The notes under the pieces were generated by a model. It was not told where the DNA came from, made no database searches, and worked only from the letters and a program-made list of their open reading frames with translations. From positions 434,001 to 498,000 of the forward strand of contig NZ_OAML01000002.1 of assembly GCF_900199435.1 (NCBI RefSeq): a stretch of DNA of 64,000 nt, read 5' to 3'. This document shows, piece by piece, positions 1-7,516 of this stretch. Each line of letters begins with the position of its first letter. The first letter of the stretch is position 1. A program made the position numbers and the translations under genes. Source of the DNA: Pygmaiobacter massiliensis (GTDB lineage: Bacteria; Bacillota; Clostridia; Oscillospirales; Ruminococcaceae).

Positions 1-2745
1 TGGGAAGACAAGCTGGCTACGGCGGGCCATTCTGAAATTAAAGTTTCCATCGTGGCTTCTGAAAACACCAACATCGCGCCGGATGGCACCATCACGTTTA
101 ACCAGTATTATTGCAAGGCACCGGTCACACTACGCTTTGCACGTTTGGGTGTCTTTTACGAGCAGACCATCACTTACACAGTCAACACTAAAACACTTAC
201 CGCGCAAGAGCGGGTAGATACCGTTGCTGAGGTTCTGTCCTTTCATGATATCAAAAGCACCAATGAAGATGCCTCTTTTGTTACCAAAAGCCTGACAAAC
301 GTCAAAAGCATGACCGGGTACAGCGGAGTGAAAATCACTTGGAAAAGCTCGTCTTCTGCTGTTTCGATTGGCTCTTACTCTACACACAGTGTCAAGCGGC
401 CCGCTGCTGGGCAACCGGATGCGCCGGTAGTGCTTACCGCGACCATCACCGCAACCGGTGCTACCACAAAAACCAAAGACATTACACTAACGGTTGGTGC
501 TTACACGACCGCGCTGGAAGCACTCGGTCTTTCCGCCGGCACCCTCGATTTTTCGCCTGCTGTGCAACGCTACACCGTTCACCTGCCGCAGAATGCCGAA
601 ACCCTGGTCGTAACTGCAAAGCCGAAAGACCCTTCGGCTACCAATTTTGTGATTGGCAGCTCCTCTTTTTCGTCTAACGGTAATAAAGAAAGATCAGTTA
701 CTGTTACGCTGACCGGGCTCGTAACGGAGTTGCCCATCAGCGTTACCTGCTCCGGCCAAACCGAAACCACCCTATTGACTTTGGTACGCGACCTGCCGGA
801 AAACGCTGCGCTCTCTGCTTTTTGGGGCAGTTTTCGCAAAAACAGCACCGCCAACGCGGTGGTGCAAAATGCAAAACTTTCTTTTGCAGAGGAATCTGCC
901 ACGCTGCGCTGGGAAAGCAGTAACTCCGCGAGCGGTGGATTGACCAGCTACCCTGGCAGCCCTATCTGCGTAGATAGCAAGCTATACCTTGCACGGGATA
1001 ATAAATTGCTCAGACTGAACCTGGAAACCGGCGAGGTGGAAAAAGAAACTGCACTTGCCGGCGAAACCGGATATGCTGCGATGCTGGCCTATGCAGAAGG
1101 CCAGATTTTCGTGCCATTGAACGGTGGTGTAGTGGAATGCCTAGATGCCACCACGATGCGCTCTTTATGGCGCACTTCAGCGCTCGGCGGCAGCTCTTTG
1201 CAGGCGCTCGCCCCGGTGTCTTACATCTATGGCAAAGTGTTCTGCGGCTTTTATGACTACACCAGTCAATCCGGCACGATTGCCATGCTAGACCCCGCCG
1301 CCGCTCCGGATGCAAGCGGACAGAAGGTGTGGACGAACACCTATGGTGCAGCCAGTTGCTATGGCAGCGGTGCTACCATGGCTGGCGAAAACATTGTTTT
1401 GGCAGACGAAAGCGGAATGCTGACACTGTTAAGTAAGGATGGCAGCCAGCTTGACACCGCCCCCGTTGAGGGTGCTGTACGCAGCCTCCCGGTCTACGAG
1501 CAAAATGCCGTTTATGTAACCAGCGCAAAAGGCCTGCTGTACCGTTTCGAAATTGTGTCAAATAAGCTGCAACAAACGGCAAAAGCAGAGCTCCCCGCAT
1601 CCAGCGTCTGTTCACCTGTCATCGCAAATGGCCTCGTTTTTGCTGTCGGCGGCGCTTTTGGCGGCAACGGCTTTTGTGCCGTATACGATGCAGCCACGCT
1701 TAATTTGCAGGCACAACTGCAAACCGCAGGGCCGATACAGTCTTCCCCGCTTGCCATTGCTAACAGCGAGGGGGTTGCGCTTTATGCCGTACAAAACACA
1801 GCAGATGCACCGCTGCTTCGCTTTACCTACCATACCCAGCAAAAAGCGCTAACGCAGCAAACGCTTTACACGCCTACGGTGCAAAACTATGCTACTTTCA
1901 GCCCCGTGCTGACCGAAAGCGGCTTACTGCTTTATGGCAACGACAGCGGCACCCTGCAAGCATTGGCGCTGCAGCCTGTGCCTGTGCGTCCAGACCCCAC
2001 ACCTACCCCCAGCACCACCCCTGCGCCCGATACCATCTCCCCCGCACCGGAAAGCAGCGCAAAGCCTAATGCTAGTGCTTCCCCTGCAAAGAAAAAGCCT
2101 GCTGCGGTTTTGGTGAAGCCTGAGGCAGCTCCTGAAGAGACGTTAGAAGCTTCTAGTGCCCAGCAACTTGCCGCACTTGAAAAAAGCCTTGCTGAAAACG
2201 CAGAATATTGCCGCCTTTCCCTTACGCCTGAAACGAAAGTTTCCAAAGAGCTGATTGCGCAACTCAATACTACAAAAAATTGCAGGCTTGTGCTTGATTA
2301 TGGCACCTACACCGTTAGCTTTGGACCGGGAGACCTCGCTGTACCGGCAAAGGATTTTTGCATTTTATTTGACCCCACTATCCTTTCTGCCGAGCAGCAA
2401 GAAAAGTTTGGCCCAGAGGCCACCGGCTTTCGTATTTCTGCTGAGGGGCTCGACATTTCTGGCAGTTTCACGCTGGTATTGCCTTATAGCGGAAACGCTA
2501 CGCACTGCTACGCTGTGCAGGCAGACGGCAGCCTTGGCTCCAGCGTGCCTCTTACCCTACAAGACGGCTATGCAATGTGCAGCCTGCAAACCGAGGGCAA
2601 TTATCTGCTTGCAAGCCTGCCAGAAGAGCCGGTACCTACTGCGGCTCTCCCCTCCACTGCTTATCTTCCCGCTTTGGCAGCCTTTGCCGGTATCGCAGCG
2701 GTCTTGCTGGTAGCATTTATCTTGCTCAAAAAGAAAAGCCGATAG
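1..2745 (+). CDS. Large surface protein with beta-propeller, 5'-truncated by window edge
   Basis: The frame is open from base 1, so the true start lies left of the window; a GTG at 52 is in frame but has no reason to be the start. Visible order: an Ig-like module (about residues 45-150), a cadherin-like beta-sandwich (about 155-250), a PQQ/WD-type beta-propeller with repeated 'LYLARDNKLLRLNLETG'-style blades (about 290-640), a Pro/Thr/Ser linker with PTPTP runs, a beta-rich domain, then LPSTA followed by a hydrophobic segment and the tail KKKSR. The end looks like a sortase or membrane anchor. It probably acts outside the cell in adhesion or ligand binding; no enzyme motif is seen. A DUF4430 lipoprotein gene follows after 47 bases. 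Confidence 0.8.
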   Translation, partial: WEDKLATAGHSEIKVSIVASENTNIAPDGTITFNQYYCKAPVTLRFARLGVFYEQTITYTVNTKTLTAQERVDTVAEVLSFHDIKSTNEDASFVTKSLTNVKSMTGYSGVKITWKSSSSAVSIGSYSTHSVKRPAAGQPDAPVVLTATITATGATTKTKDITLTVGAYTTALEALGLSAGTLDFSPAVQRYTVHLPQNAETLVVTAKPKDPSATNFVIGSSSFSSNGNKERSVTVTLTGLVTELPISVTCSGQTETTLLTLVRDLPENAALSAFWGSFRKNSTANAVVQNAKLSFAEESATLRWESSNSASGGLTSYPGSPICVDSKLYLARDNKLLRLNLETGEVEKETALAGETGYAAMLAYAEGQIFVPLNGGVVECLDATTMRSLWRTSALGGSSLQALAPVSYIYGKVFCGFYDYTSQSGTIAMLDPAAAPDASGQKVWTNTYGAASCYGSGATMAGENIVLADESGMLTLLSKDGSQLDTAPVEGAVRSLPVYEQNAVYVTSAKGLLYRFEIVSNKLQQTAKAELPASSVCSPVIANGLVFAVGGAFGGNGFCAVYDAATLNLQAQLQTAGPIQSSPLAIANSEGVALYAVQNTADAPLLRFTYHTQQKALTQQTLYTPTVQNYATFSPVLTESGLLLYGNDSGTLQALALQPVPVRPDPTPTPSTTPAPDTISPAPESSAKPNASASPAKKKPAAVLVKPEAAPEETLEASSAQQLAALEKSLAENAEYCRLSLTPETKVSKELIAQLNTTKNCRLVLDYGTYTVSFGPGDLAVPAKDFCILFDPTILSAEQQEKFGPEATGFRISAEGLDISGSFTLVLPYSGNATHCYAVQADGSLGSSVPLTLQDGYAMCSLQTEGNYLLASLPEEPVPTAALPSTAYLPALAAFAGIAAVLLVAFILLKKKSR

Positions 2746-2792
2746 GCACCTTTGCGGTTTTGTATCTACTTTAAAACAAAGGATTGGTTTGA

Positions 2793-3416
2793 ATGAAAAA
2801 ACTATTTTCGCTGCTGGTTGCCGTAGCGCTGCTTTGCAGTTGCACAAGCGCACCACCTGCGCCAGCATCTTCTTCTATGCCGCAAATTGCAACCAGCATT
2901 CCCCATGCGCTGCTGCCGGTTGCAGAACCAACACCTGTGCCAGACGCTTCCTCGTCGTCTGATACAGGGCGTCCAGCATCTTCCGCGGTTGCTACTCCAG
3001 CGCCAACCGCCACACCCCCTTCCACGGCTCCGGCTGCACCTGCGCCAGCTCCTGTACCCCCCGCGCAAATTACCGTCACGATTTCTGCGGATTGCTCTGC
3101 GGCAATTCAGGCGGGGCACAGCGTAAATGGCGGCTCTGCTACCGTACTTGGCGGCACTACTGTTTCTTTAGCACCCGGCAGCACCGTTTTAGATGCACTT
3201 GCAGCCAGCGGTGTCGCTTACAGCGCCAACGGAGGATACGTTTCTTCCGTTGGCGGCTTGTCTGAGCGCGATTGCGGCGGCGCAAGTGGATGGCTTTATC
3301 AGGTAAATGGCGCCTTTGCCTCCACGGGCGCTAACAACTACGTTCTCTCCGGCGGTGAAACCATTTCGTGGGTTTATACCGTCAATGGTGGCAGCGACGT
3401 AGGCGCACCTTTTTAA
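2793..3416 (+). CDS. DUF4430-domain lipoprotein
   Basis: A 207-residue secreted lipoprotein. The N-terminus is a short signal peptide ending in the lipobox LCSC, so it should be lipidated at that Cys. A long Pro/Ala/Ser/Thr linker (about residues 20-95) leads to a C-terminal DUF4430 (transcobalamin C-terminal-like) domain with the GWLYQVNG motif and a typical VSWVYT strand. DUF4430 proteins are extracytoplasmic and often accompany large adhesins or vitamin-binding proteins; the ligand here is unknown. AAAGGA precedes the ATG at good spacing. It follows the beta-propeller protein in the same direction and is closed by a strong terminator, so both probably belong to one surface operon. Confidence 0.8.
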   Translation: MKKLFSLLVAVALLCSCTSAPPAPASSSMPQIATSIPHALLPVAEPTPVPDASSSSDTGRPASSAVATPAPTATPPSTAPAAPAPAPVPPAQITVTISADCSAAIQAGHSVNGGSATVLGGTTVSLAPGSTVLDALAASGVAYSANGGYVSSVGGLSERDCGGASGWLYQVNGAFASTGANNYVLSGGETISWVYTVNGGSDVGAPF

Positions 3417-3433
3417 CTTATCTCAATAAACGC

Positions 3434-3474
3434 AAAGGCACCCGGCCAGAATTTTCTGCCCGGGTGCCTTTTTT
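3434..3474. terminator. Bidirectional intrinsic terminator
   Basis: A 12-bp stem (AAAGGCACCCGG with its exact complement) is followed by T runs on both strands. It sits between the convergent lipoprotein gene and the acylphosphatase gene and can serve both. Confidence 0.9.
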
Positions 3475-3478
3475 ATAT

Positions 3479-3754
3479 CTATCGGATAATGAATTGCGTT
3501 TCTTTTTCCAACGGCAGCTTCCTTTGCTGCATTTGCTCCACACTAATGAAAGCCCGCCCCGCTTGCAAAATTTCGCAAAATAAATCAATCTGCCCACACG
3601 GACCCTGCACTTCTATTACCACAGTGCCATTTTCCTGGTTTTGCACCCATCCTGCTAGGTAAAGCCTTTCTGCGGTCATTTTTGCAAACCAGCGTAAGCC
3701 TACGCCCTGCACACTACCTTCTAATATCAATTCACGTCGCTCGATTTTTCTCAC
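3479..3754 (-). CDS. acyP: Acylphosphatase
   Basis: A 91-residue protein with the two acylphosphatase signatures: GSVQGVGLRWF near the N-terminus (the Arg and the phosphate-binding loop) and GWVQNQENGTVVIEVQG (with the catalytic Asn). The length matches the family (90-100 residues). It hydrolyses acyl phosphates such as carbamoyl or acetyl phosphate in the cytosol. It starts 12 bases after dapF, so the two are probably cotranscribed, although no functional link between them is known. Confidence 0.9.
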   Translation of the reverse strand: MRKIERRELILEGSVQGVGLRWFAKMTAERLYLAGWVQNQENGTVVIEVQGPCGQIDLFCEILQAGRAFISVEQMQQRKLPLEKETQFIIR

Positions 3755-3766
3755 CTCGGCATTATT

Positions 3767-4603
3767 CTATCCTTTTTCCTGCATCCGCGCAAGCAGCTCT
3801 CCGCAAAGGCGCCCCCGGCAGATCCACTGTGCTGGCCCTGTAAGCCACAAAACACCCTCTGCGTCTCTTTTCACCTGCACGCGCCCACCTTCGGTGGTTA
3901 CGGTCACTTGGGGACGCAGCAATCCCATTTGCTGCCCTACGGCAACAGCCGCACAGCAACCGCTACCGCACGCCAAGGTAAGGCCCGCACCTCTCTCGCA
4001 GGTGCGTACCGCCAGTGCATCGGGTGCCAGGATAGTTGCAGCACTAAAATTCGTGCTGTCGGGGAAATCCGGATTATGCTCAAATAGTTTTGCTTCTTTT
4101 ACCAGGTCGGGCTCCTCGCAATCTTTTACGAACCAGATGGTATGCGGTACACCTATTTTAACACAGCTTATTTTTTTATTATGGTAATCTCTATTTAGTA
4201 CCTGCTTGCCCGGCAGAAGCACTGGAATCTCAGCAGGCTCAAACTGCGGCTTACCCATCTCTACACTGACGCTGCCCCCGCTGATTAACCGCACTTTATG
4301 GATACCTGCATCACTTTCAATGGTGAATTGGTCGCTGTCAGCGAAGCCCTGATCGCGCACATAACGCGCAAAGCAGCGAATCCCGTTGCCGCAAAAAGAT
4401 GCGGGGCTGCCATCCGAGTTGTAGTAAACCATTCGCACAGTCGCTTTTTGGCTGGGTGCCACCATCAACAGACCATCTGCACCAACGCCAAATTTGCGGT
4501 CACACACCATTTTCGCAAATGGCGAAACAGGCCACCGTAAGTCTTCCCTATGCATTAAGATAAAATCATTCCCACAGCCTTGCATCTTCGCAAACTCTAC
4601 CAT
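3767..4603 (-). CDS. dapF: Diaminopimelate epimerase
   Basis: Converts LL- to meso-diaminopimelate in the lysine and peptidoglycan pathway. The 278-residue protein has both catalytic cysteines in their usual settings, FCGNGIRC and ACGSGCCA, plus the N-terminal KMQGCGNDF and GVGADG motifs. Length and motif order are normal. The ATG is preceded by AGAGGTGAGG. It leads a dapF-acyP pair; the lysine pathway genes that often surround dapF are not in this window. Confidence 0.95.
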   Translation of the reverse strand: MVEFAKMQGCGNDFILMHREDLRWPVSPFAKMVCDRKFGVGADGLLMVAPSQKATVRMVYYNSDGSPASFCGNGIRCFARYVRDQGFADSDQFTIESDAGIHKVRLISGGSVSVEMGKPQFEPAEIPVLLPGKQVLNRDYHNKKISCVKIGVPHTIWFVKDCEEPDLVKEAKLFEHNPDFPDSTNFSAATILAPDALAVRTCERGAGLTLACGSGCCAAVAVGQQMGLLRPQVTVTTEGGRVQVKRDAEGVLWLTGPAQWICRGRLCGELLARMQEKG

Positions 4604-4900
4604 ATCCTCACCTCTGTTGCATTTTATGCTTAACGTCCGTGAAGTGGCACTTTTTAGGCCTTATGCCCTATGAAACATCGATTTTTTTGCAAATCCAAGA
4701 AATCTGTATTCTTTCAGACTAACAGAATTGGTAAATTCTTATTAACACATTTATTGGATATTAAATCACATTTTGTGATTTAATATTTTGTGTTTCAGCA
4801 AGAACAATGAGTGTTTTATATAAAACTATTTAAATTCTGTTAAGATATGCCATAATGTTATATGACATACTCAATAATTATGATTATAGAGGAGAAGCCT
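4604..4900. other. Divergent intergenic region with a 29-nt inverted repeat
   Basis: About 300 AT-rich bases between the divergent dapF and XRE/S24 genes. The only strong feature is an inverted repeat with two perfect 13-base arms around TTT at 4758-4786 (listed separately). No further gene is visible. Confidence 0.6.
4758..4786. promoter_or_regulatory. Perfect inverted repeat, likely XRE operator
   Basis: ATATTAAATCACA and its exact complement are separated by TTT. There is no T tract, so it is not an ordinary terminator. It lies 115 bases upstream of the XRE/S24 gene and 155 bases upstream of dapF. XRE-type regulators bind such dyads, so an autoregulatory operator is the best guess. Confidence 0.5.
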
Positions 4901-5467
4901 GTGTTTCAAATTAATCTAAAACGGCTACGGGAGCGAAACAAATGGTCTCAGGTAGATTTGGCAAAACGCCTTGGCGTATCACAATCTACCGTTGGTATGT
5001 GGGAAGCGGGAAGAAATAAGCCAACTTATACTACTTTAATTCGTATTGCGAACGAATTTGGAGTGTCTGTGGATGCACTTACGGGAGGGCACAATAATTA
5101 TGCGCCTTGTGCACCTACATTTCCAGAAGCAATTCTTTTAGCTTCTGAATCGGCTGCTTATGGCATCAGAACCACATTACCTGAAACGCAACGTATCACC
5201 ATGCCTGATGACTCCATGACACCGGAAATTCATCCAGGAGATCTGTTGGTCATCCGTGCTATTCCCAGCATCGAACCTGAAAGTTTAATTGCTTTTCTCT
5301 ACAAAAAGTCTTTGTATGTTCGTAAAGTCTTTTTTGCAGAAGAAACTGTGATTGCCACCGCTTTAAGCGCCTCCGCGCCTCCTATCTGCTTTTCGGCAAC
5401 GGAGTATGAAAATGAGGGTGTGCTGCTGCTCGGCGAAGTATGTGAACTGGTTCGAAAATATTTCTAG
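4901..5467 (+). CDS. XRE-family repressor with S24 (LexA-like) peptidase domain
   Basis: A DNA-binding regulator of the CI/LexA type. Residues 5-60 form a Cro/CI helix-turn-helix (LKRLRERNKWSQVDLAKRLGV onward), and the C-terminal half is an S24 domain with the Ser motif MPDDSMTPEIHPGDLLVI and a Lys in YVRKVFF. I place the start at GTG 4901 because GAGGAG stands 6 bases upstream; an in-frame ATG at 4862 lacks a binding site and would add 13 residues that do not belong to the HTH. It could be a stress or prophage-type repressor with self-cleavage, but no phage genes are nearby and no clear Ala-Gly cleavage site is seen. The targets are unknown. Confidence 0.85.
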   Translation: MFQINLKRLRERNKWSQVDLAKRLGVSQSTVGMWEAGRNKPTYTTLIRIANEFGVSVDALTGGHNNYAPCAPTFPEAILLASESAAYGIRTTLPETQRITMPDDSMTPEIHPGDLLVIRAIPSIEPESLIAFLYKKSLYVRKVFFAEETVIATALSASAPPICFSATEYENEGVLLLGEVCELVRKYF

Positions 5468-5472
5468 CCATA

Positions 5473-5514
5473 AAAAAACCGCTTTAGCATTTTGTTGCTA
5501 AAGCGGTTTTTTTA
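5473..5514. terminator. Bidirectional intrinsic terminator
   Basis: Stem AAAACCGCTTTAGCA / TGCTAAAGCGGTTTT with T runs on both sides, between the convergent XRE/S24 and MgtC genes. The stop codon of the MgtC gene lies in the T run. Confidence 0.9.
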
Positions 5515-6204
5515 GTTTTTAAATGCTAAAACATTAGGGTCCGCCTCGCAGAAAGCCAGCATCTGGTCTCCAGACGGTTGCGGCTTGCCAAACACTTCTA
5601 CGCGTAGCACCTGCGAGTTTGCCTTCTTTTCAAAGCTTTGCACTGTTACGTCGAACCCTTTGCTCCGCAACAGCTCTACAAAGGCGCTGGCCGCATTAGC
5701 CTGTGGCCGAAGCTCTACGGTGAATGTTTCGGAAAGATTGCCCTCCAGCCGCTGCAATGGGCCGTGGAAGACCAGTTGCACCAGCAACATTAAAATCGTC
5801 GCCAGCGCACCCAATAAGTACATGCCTGCACCAATTGCCATACCAATACCGGCTGTTGTCCAGATACCGGCTGCCGTCGTAAGGCCTTTGGTAGACCCTC
5901 GGCGCACAAAGATAACCCCTGCCCCCAAAAAGCTGATGCCAGTCACCACATTAGAAGCAATACGAGAAGGGTCCAAACCAATTGATGGATTCGCCAGTAC
6001 GTCAAAAAAGCCGTATTTGGAAACAATCATCACCAAGGATGCACCCATCGCCACTATAATGTGCGTGCGGATACCGGCATTTTTTTGCCTGTGGCTGCGT
6101 TCCAGCCCAACCAAGCCACCCATAACAGCCGCAGCAAAAATCCGTACCAGATAAATCAGCTGCACCTGAGGTGTAAAATGTGCAATCATCGCATTCAAAT
6201 TCAT
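5512..6204 (-). CDS. MgtC/SapB family membrane protein
   Basis: An integral membrane protein of about 230 residues. It has the MgtC motifs GGLVGLERSHRQKNAGIRTH, TGISFLGAGVI and GLTTAAGIWTTAGIGMAIGAG, with about five membrane segments in the first 150 residues. A soluble ACT-like C-terminal domain (about 155-230) follows. I prefer ATG 6204, which has GGTG upstream; the longer frame begins with TTG at 6234. MgtC proteins help cells cope with low Mg2+ or acid, in some cases by modulating ATP synthase; the role here is inferred only from the family. It stands alone between a terminator and the tRNA cluster. Confidence 0.85.
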   Translation of the reverse strand: MNLNAMIAHFTPQVQLIYLVRIFAAAVMGGLVGLERSHRQKNAGIRTHIIVAMGASLVMIVSKYGFFDVLANPSIGLDPSRIASNVVTGISFLGAGVIFVRRGSTKGLTTAAGIWTTAGIGMAIGAGMYLLGALATILMLLVQLVFHGPLQRLEGNLSETFTVELRPQANAASAFVELLRSKGFDVTVQSFEKKANSQVLRVEVFGKPQPSGDQMLAFCEADPNVLAFKN

Positions 6205-6427
6205 GTCGTTCACCGCTTTCTGAAATGATACCAAGAATATTTCTTAGTTCCATTAAACCTAAAAAGCACTTAAAAATCAAGCTTTTTCAGATATAAAGCA
6301 AATATATGGTTTTTTCTTGCGGTTTGACACTAATAAAGGGCAACCATATTATTTTTTTACGGATTCTCTTCTTCTGTTTTAAAACCGGGCTATGCTCATT
6401 GCATATAAGATAAAATTCTAGAATAAA
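6205..6427. other. Intergenic region, nothing recognised
   Basis: AT-rich spacer between the MgtC start and the tRNA terminator. I looked for an Mg2+ (M-box) or other riboswitch consensus and saw none. Confidence 0.4.
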
Positions 6428-6461
6428 TAAAAAAAAGACAGTCTTACGACTGTCTTTTTTT
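6428..6461 (-). terminator. Terminator of the tRNA operon
   Basis: Stem AAAAAAGACAGTC / GACTGTCTTTTTT followed on the minus strand by further T residues, just downstream of tRNA-Cys. Confidence 0.85.
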
Positions 6462-6466
6462 CACCG

Positions 6467-6541
6467 TGGAGGTGCTGGACGGATTTGAACCGTCGCATGA
6501 GGGTTTTGCAGACCCTTGCCTTACCACTTGGCTACAGCACC
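6467..6541 (-). tRNA. tRNA-Cys (GCA)
   Basis: Full cloverleaf with acceptor GGTGCTG/CAGCACC, anticodon loop CTGCAAA (anticodon GCA), T-loop GGTTCAAATCC and an encoded CCA end. Last gene of a five-tRNA unit. Confidence 0.95.
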
Positions 6542-6545
6542 AACT

Positions 6546-6621
6546 TGGAGCGGTCTACGAGGCTCGAACTCGCTACCTCCACCTTGGCAAGGTGGCGCTC
6601 TACCAGATGAGCTAAGACCGC
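6546..6621 (-). tRNA. tRNA-Gly (GCC), copy 1
   Basis: Cloverleaf with acceptor GCGGTCT/AGACCGC, anticodon loop TTGCCAA (GCC) and encoded CCA. It is identical by eye to the copy at 6952-7027. Confidence 0.95.
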
Positions 6622-6625
6622 ATAT

Positions 6626-6701
6626 TGGTGCCTCCGGACGGAATCGAACCATCGACACGGGGATTTTCAGTCCCCTGCTCTACCGACTGAGCTACAGAGG
6701 C
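6626..6701 (-). tRNA. tRNA-Phe (GAA)
   Basis: Cloverleaf with anticodon loop CTGAAAA (GAA), T-loop GGTTCGATTCC and encoded CCA; 76 nt. Confidence 0.95.
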
Positions 6702-6705
6702 AAAT

Positions 6706-6782
6706 TGGCGACCCGGATCAGGCTCGAACTGACGACCTCTAGCGTGACAGGCTAGCGTTCTAACCAACTGAACTACCGGGCC
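6706..6782 (-). tRNA. tRNA-Asp (GTC)
   Basis: Cloverleaf with anticodon loop CTGTCAC (GTC), acceptor GGCCCGG/CCGGGTC with one G-U pair, and encoded CCA; 77 nt. Confidence 0.95.
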
Positions 6783-6785
6783 AAA

Positions 6786-6861
6786 TGGTGGGAACAACAG
6801 GGCTCGAACCTGTGACCCTCTGCTTGTAAGGCAGATGCTCTCCCAGCTGAGCTATGCTCCC
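6786..6861 (-). tRNA. tRNA-Val (TAC)
   Basis: Cloverleaf with anticodon loop CTTACAA (TAC) and encoded CCA. It is the first tRNA behind the promoter at 6885-6913. Confidence 0.95.
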
Positions 6862-6884
6862 ATTTGTTAAGGCCAACACTTAAC

Positions 6885-6913
6885 ATAATACCACATTGAT
6901 GGTGCTGTGTCAA
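6885..6913 (-). promoter_or_regulatory. Consensus promoter for tRNA-Val-Asp-Phe-Gly-Cys
   Basis: On the minus strand TTGACA, exactly 17 bases, then TATTAT, about 25 bases upstream of tRNA-Val. It fits a strong sigma-A promoter. Confidence 0.8.
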
Positions 6914-6951
6914 TATGATATTGTCATTTTTATGCCACTTTTTAGTGACAT

Positions 6952-7027
6952 TGGAGCGGTCTACGAGGCTCGAACTCGCTACCTCCACCTTGGCAAGGTG
7001 GCGCTCTACCAGATGAGCTAAGACCGC
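6952..7027 (-). tRNA. tRNA-Gly (GCC), copy 2
   Basis: Same sequence as the copy at 6546-6621, anticodon GCC, CCA encoded. It has its own promoter at 7073-7101 and is separated from the next tRNA by a second promoter. Confidence 0.95.
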
Positions 7028-7033
7028 ATGTCC

Positions 7034-7101
7034 CTCGTCGCTGAGGTTTGTACCGCTCAGGCGACGAGATTTATTTTACCGCATAAAAACGTTTTTGTCA
7101 A
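7034..7101 (-). promoter_or_regulatory. Consensus promoter and leader hairpin for tRNA-Gly copy 2
   Basis: On the minus strand TTGACA (7096-7101), 17 bases, TAAAAT (7073-7078). The spacer contains the palindrome AAAAACGTTTTT. The leader (7034-7068) folds into a 12-bp hairpin with one bulged base (CTCGTCGC..CTGAG arms), directly before the tRNA 5' end. It has no U tract, so it may be a processing signal. Confidence 0.75.
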
Positions 7102-7124
7102 CACGTTTTTTGAATTTTTTTAAA

Positions 7125-7433
7125 TTAATTTTCTTTCGGCTTTTCCGCCAGTCGGCCAAGCATGGTTTCATACCCGCCTGCCCCATACTGGATACACCGA
7201 TTCACCCTGCTAATGGTTGCAGTGCTAATTTCGACCTGCTGCTGAATTTGTTCATAGGTAGCACCCGCGAGCAGCATCTTCGCTGCATGCAAACGCTGCG
7301 CCATATCCCGCAATTCTTTCACAGTACAAAGGTCTTCAAAAAAGTTACGGCATTCTTCTGCATTGTCCAGCATGCGAATCGTTTGAAAAAGCTCATCCAC
7401 TTCTGGACTATCCATAATATTTCTGACCGGCAT
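7125..7433 (-). CDS. yerC: TrpR-like YerC/YecD family regulator
   Basis: A small DNA-binding protein of about 102 residues of the TrpR-related YerC/YecD family. The helix-turn-helix QRLHAAKMLLAGATYEQIQQ followed by EISTATISRVNRCI matches the family pattern. I start it at ATG 7433, which has GGAGGA 8 bases upstream; the longer frame to 7508 would run through the promoter. Family members are poorly characterised; no tryptophan genes are near. The promoter and a 14-bp palindrome just downstream of it are listed separately and suggest autoregulation. Confidence 0.85.
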   Translation of the reverse strand: MPVRNIMDSPEVDELFQTIRMLDNAEECRNFFEDLCTVKELRDMAQRLHAAKMLLAGATYEQIQQQVEISTATISRVNRCIQYGAGGYETMLGRLAEKPKEN

Positions 7434-7456
7434 CCAGGCTTCCTCCATTTCATTTT

Positions 7457-7470
7457 TCACTTTAAAGTGA
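7457..7470. promoter_or_regulatory. 14-bp palindrome upstream of yerC, likely operator
   Basis: TCACTTTAAAGTGA is a perfect palindrome lying between the -10 element and the ribosome binding site of yerC, near the expected transcription start. A TrpR-family protein bound here would block its own gene. Confidence 0.5.
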
Positions 7471-7479
7471 TACAGCATC

Positions 7480-7508
7480 ATTATACCTGCCAAGTCAAAA
7501 AAAAGCAA
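7480..7508 (-). promoter_or_regulatory. yerC promoter
   Basis: On the minus strand TTGCTT, 17 bases, TATAAT. It lies just after the stop codon of the upstream dehydrogenase gene. Confidence 0.65.
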
Positions 7509-7516
7509 GCGGATTC

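Noticed and set aside
6235-6427. Magnesium riboswitch before the MgtC gene
   Set aside because: No M-box or other conserved riboswitch elements are visible.
7034-7068. Hairpin considered as the yerC terminator
   Set aside because: No T tract follows on the minus strand and it lies downstream of the tRNA promoter, so it belongs to the tRNA leader.
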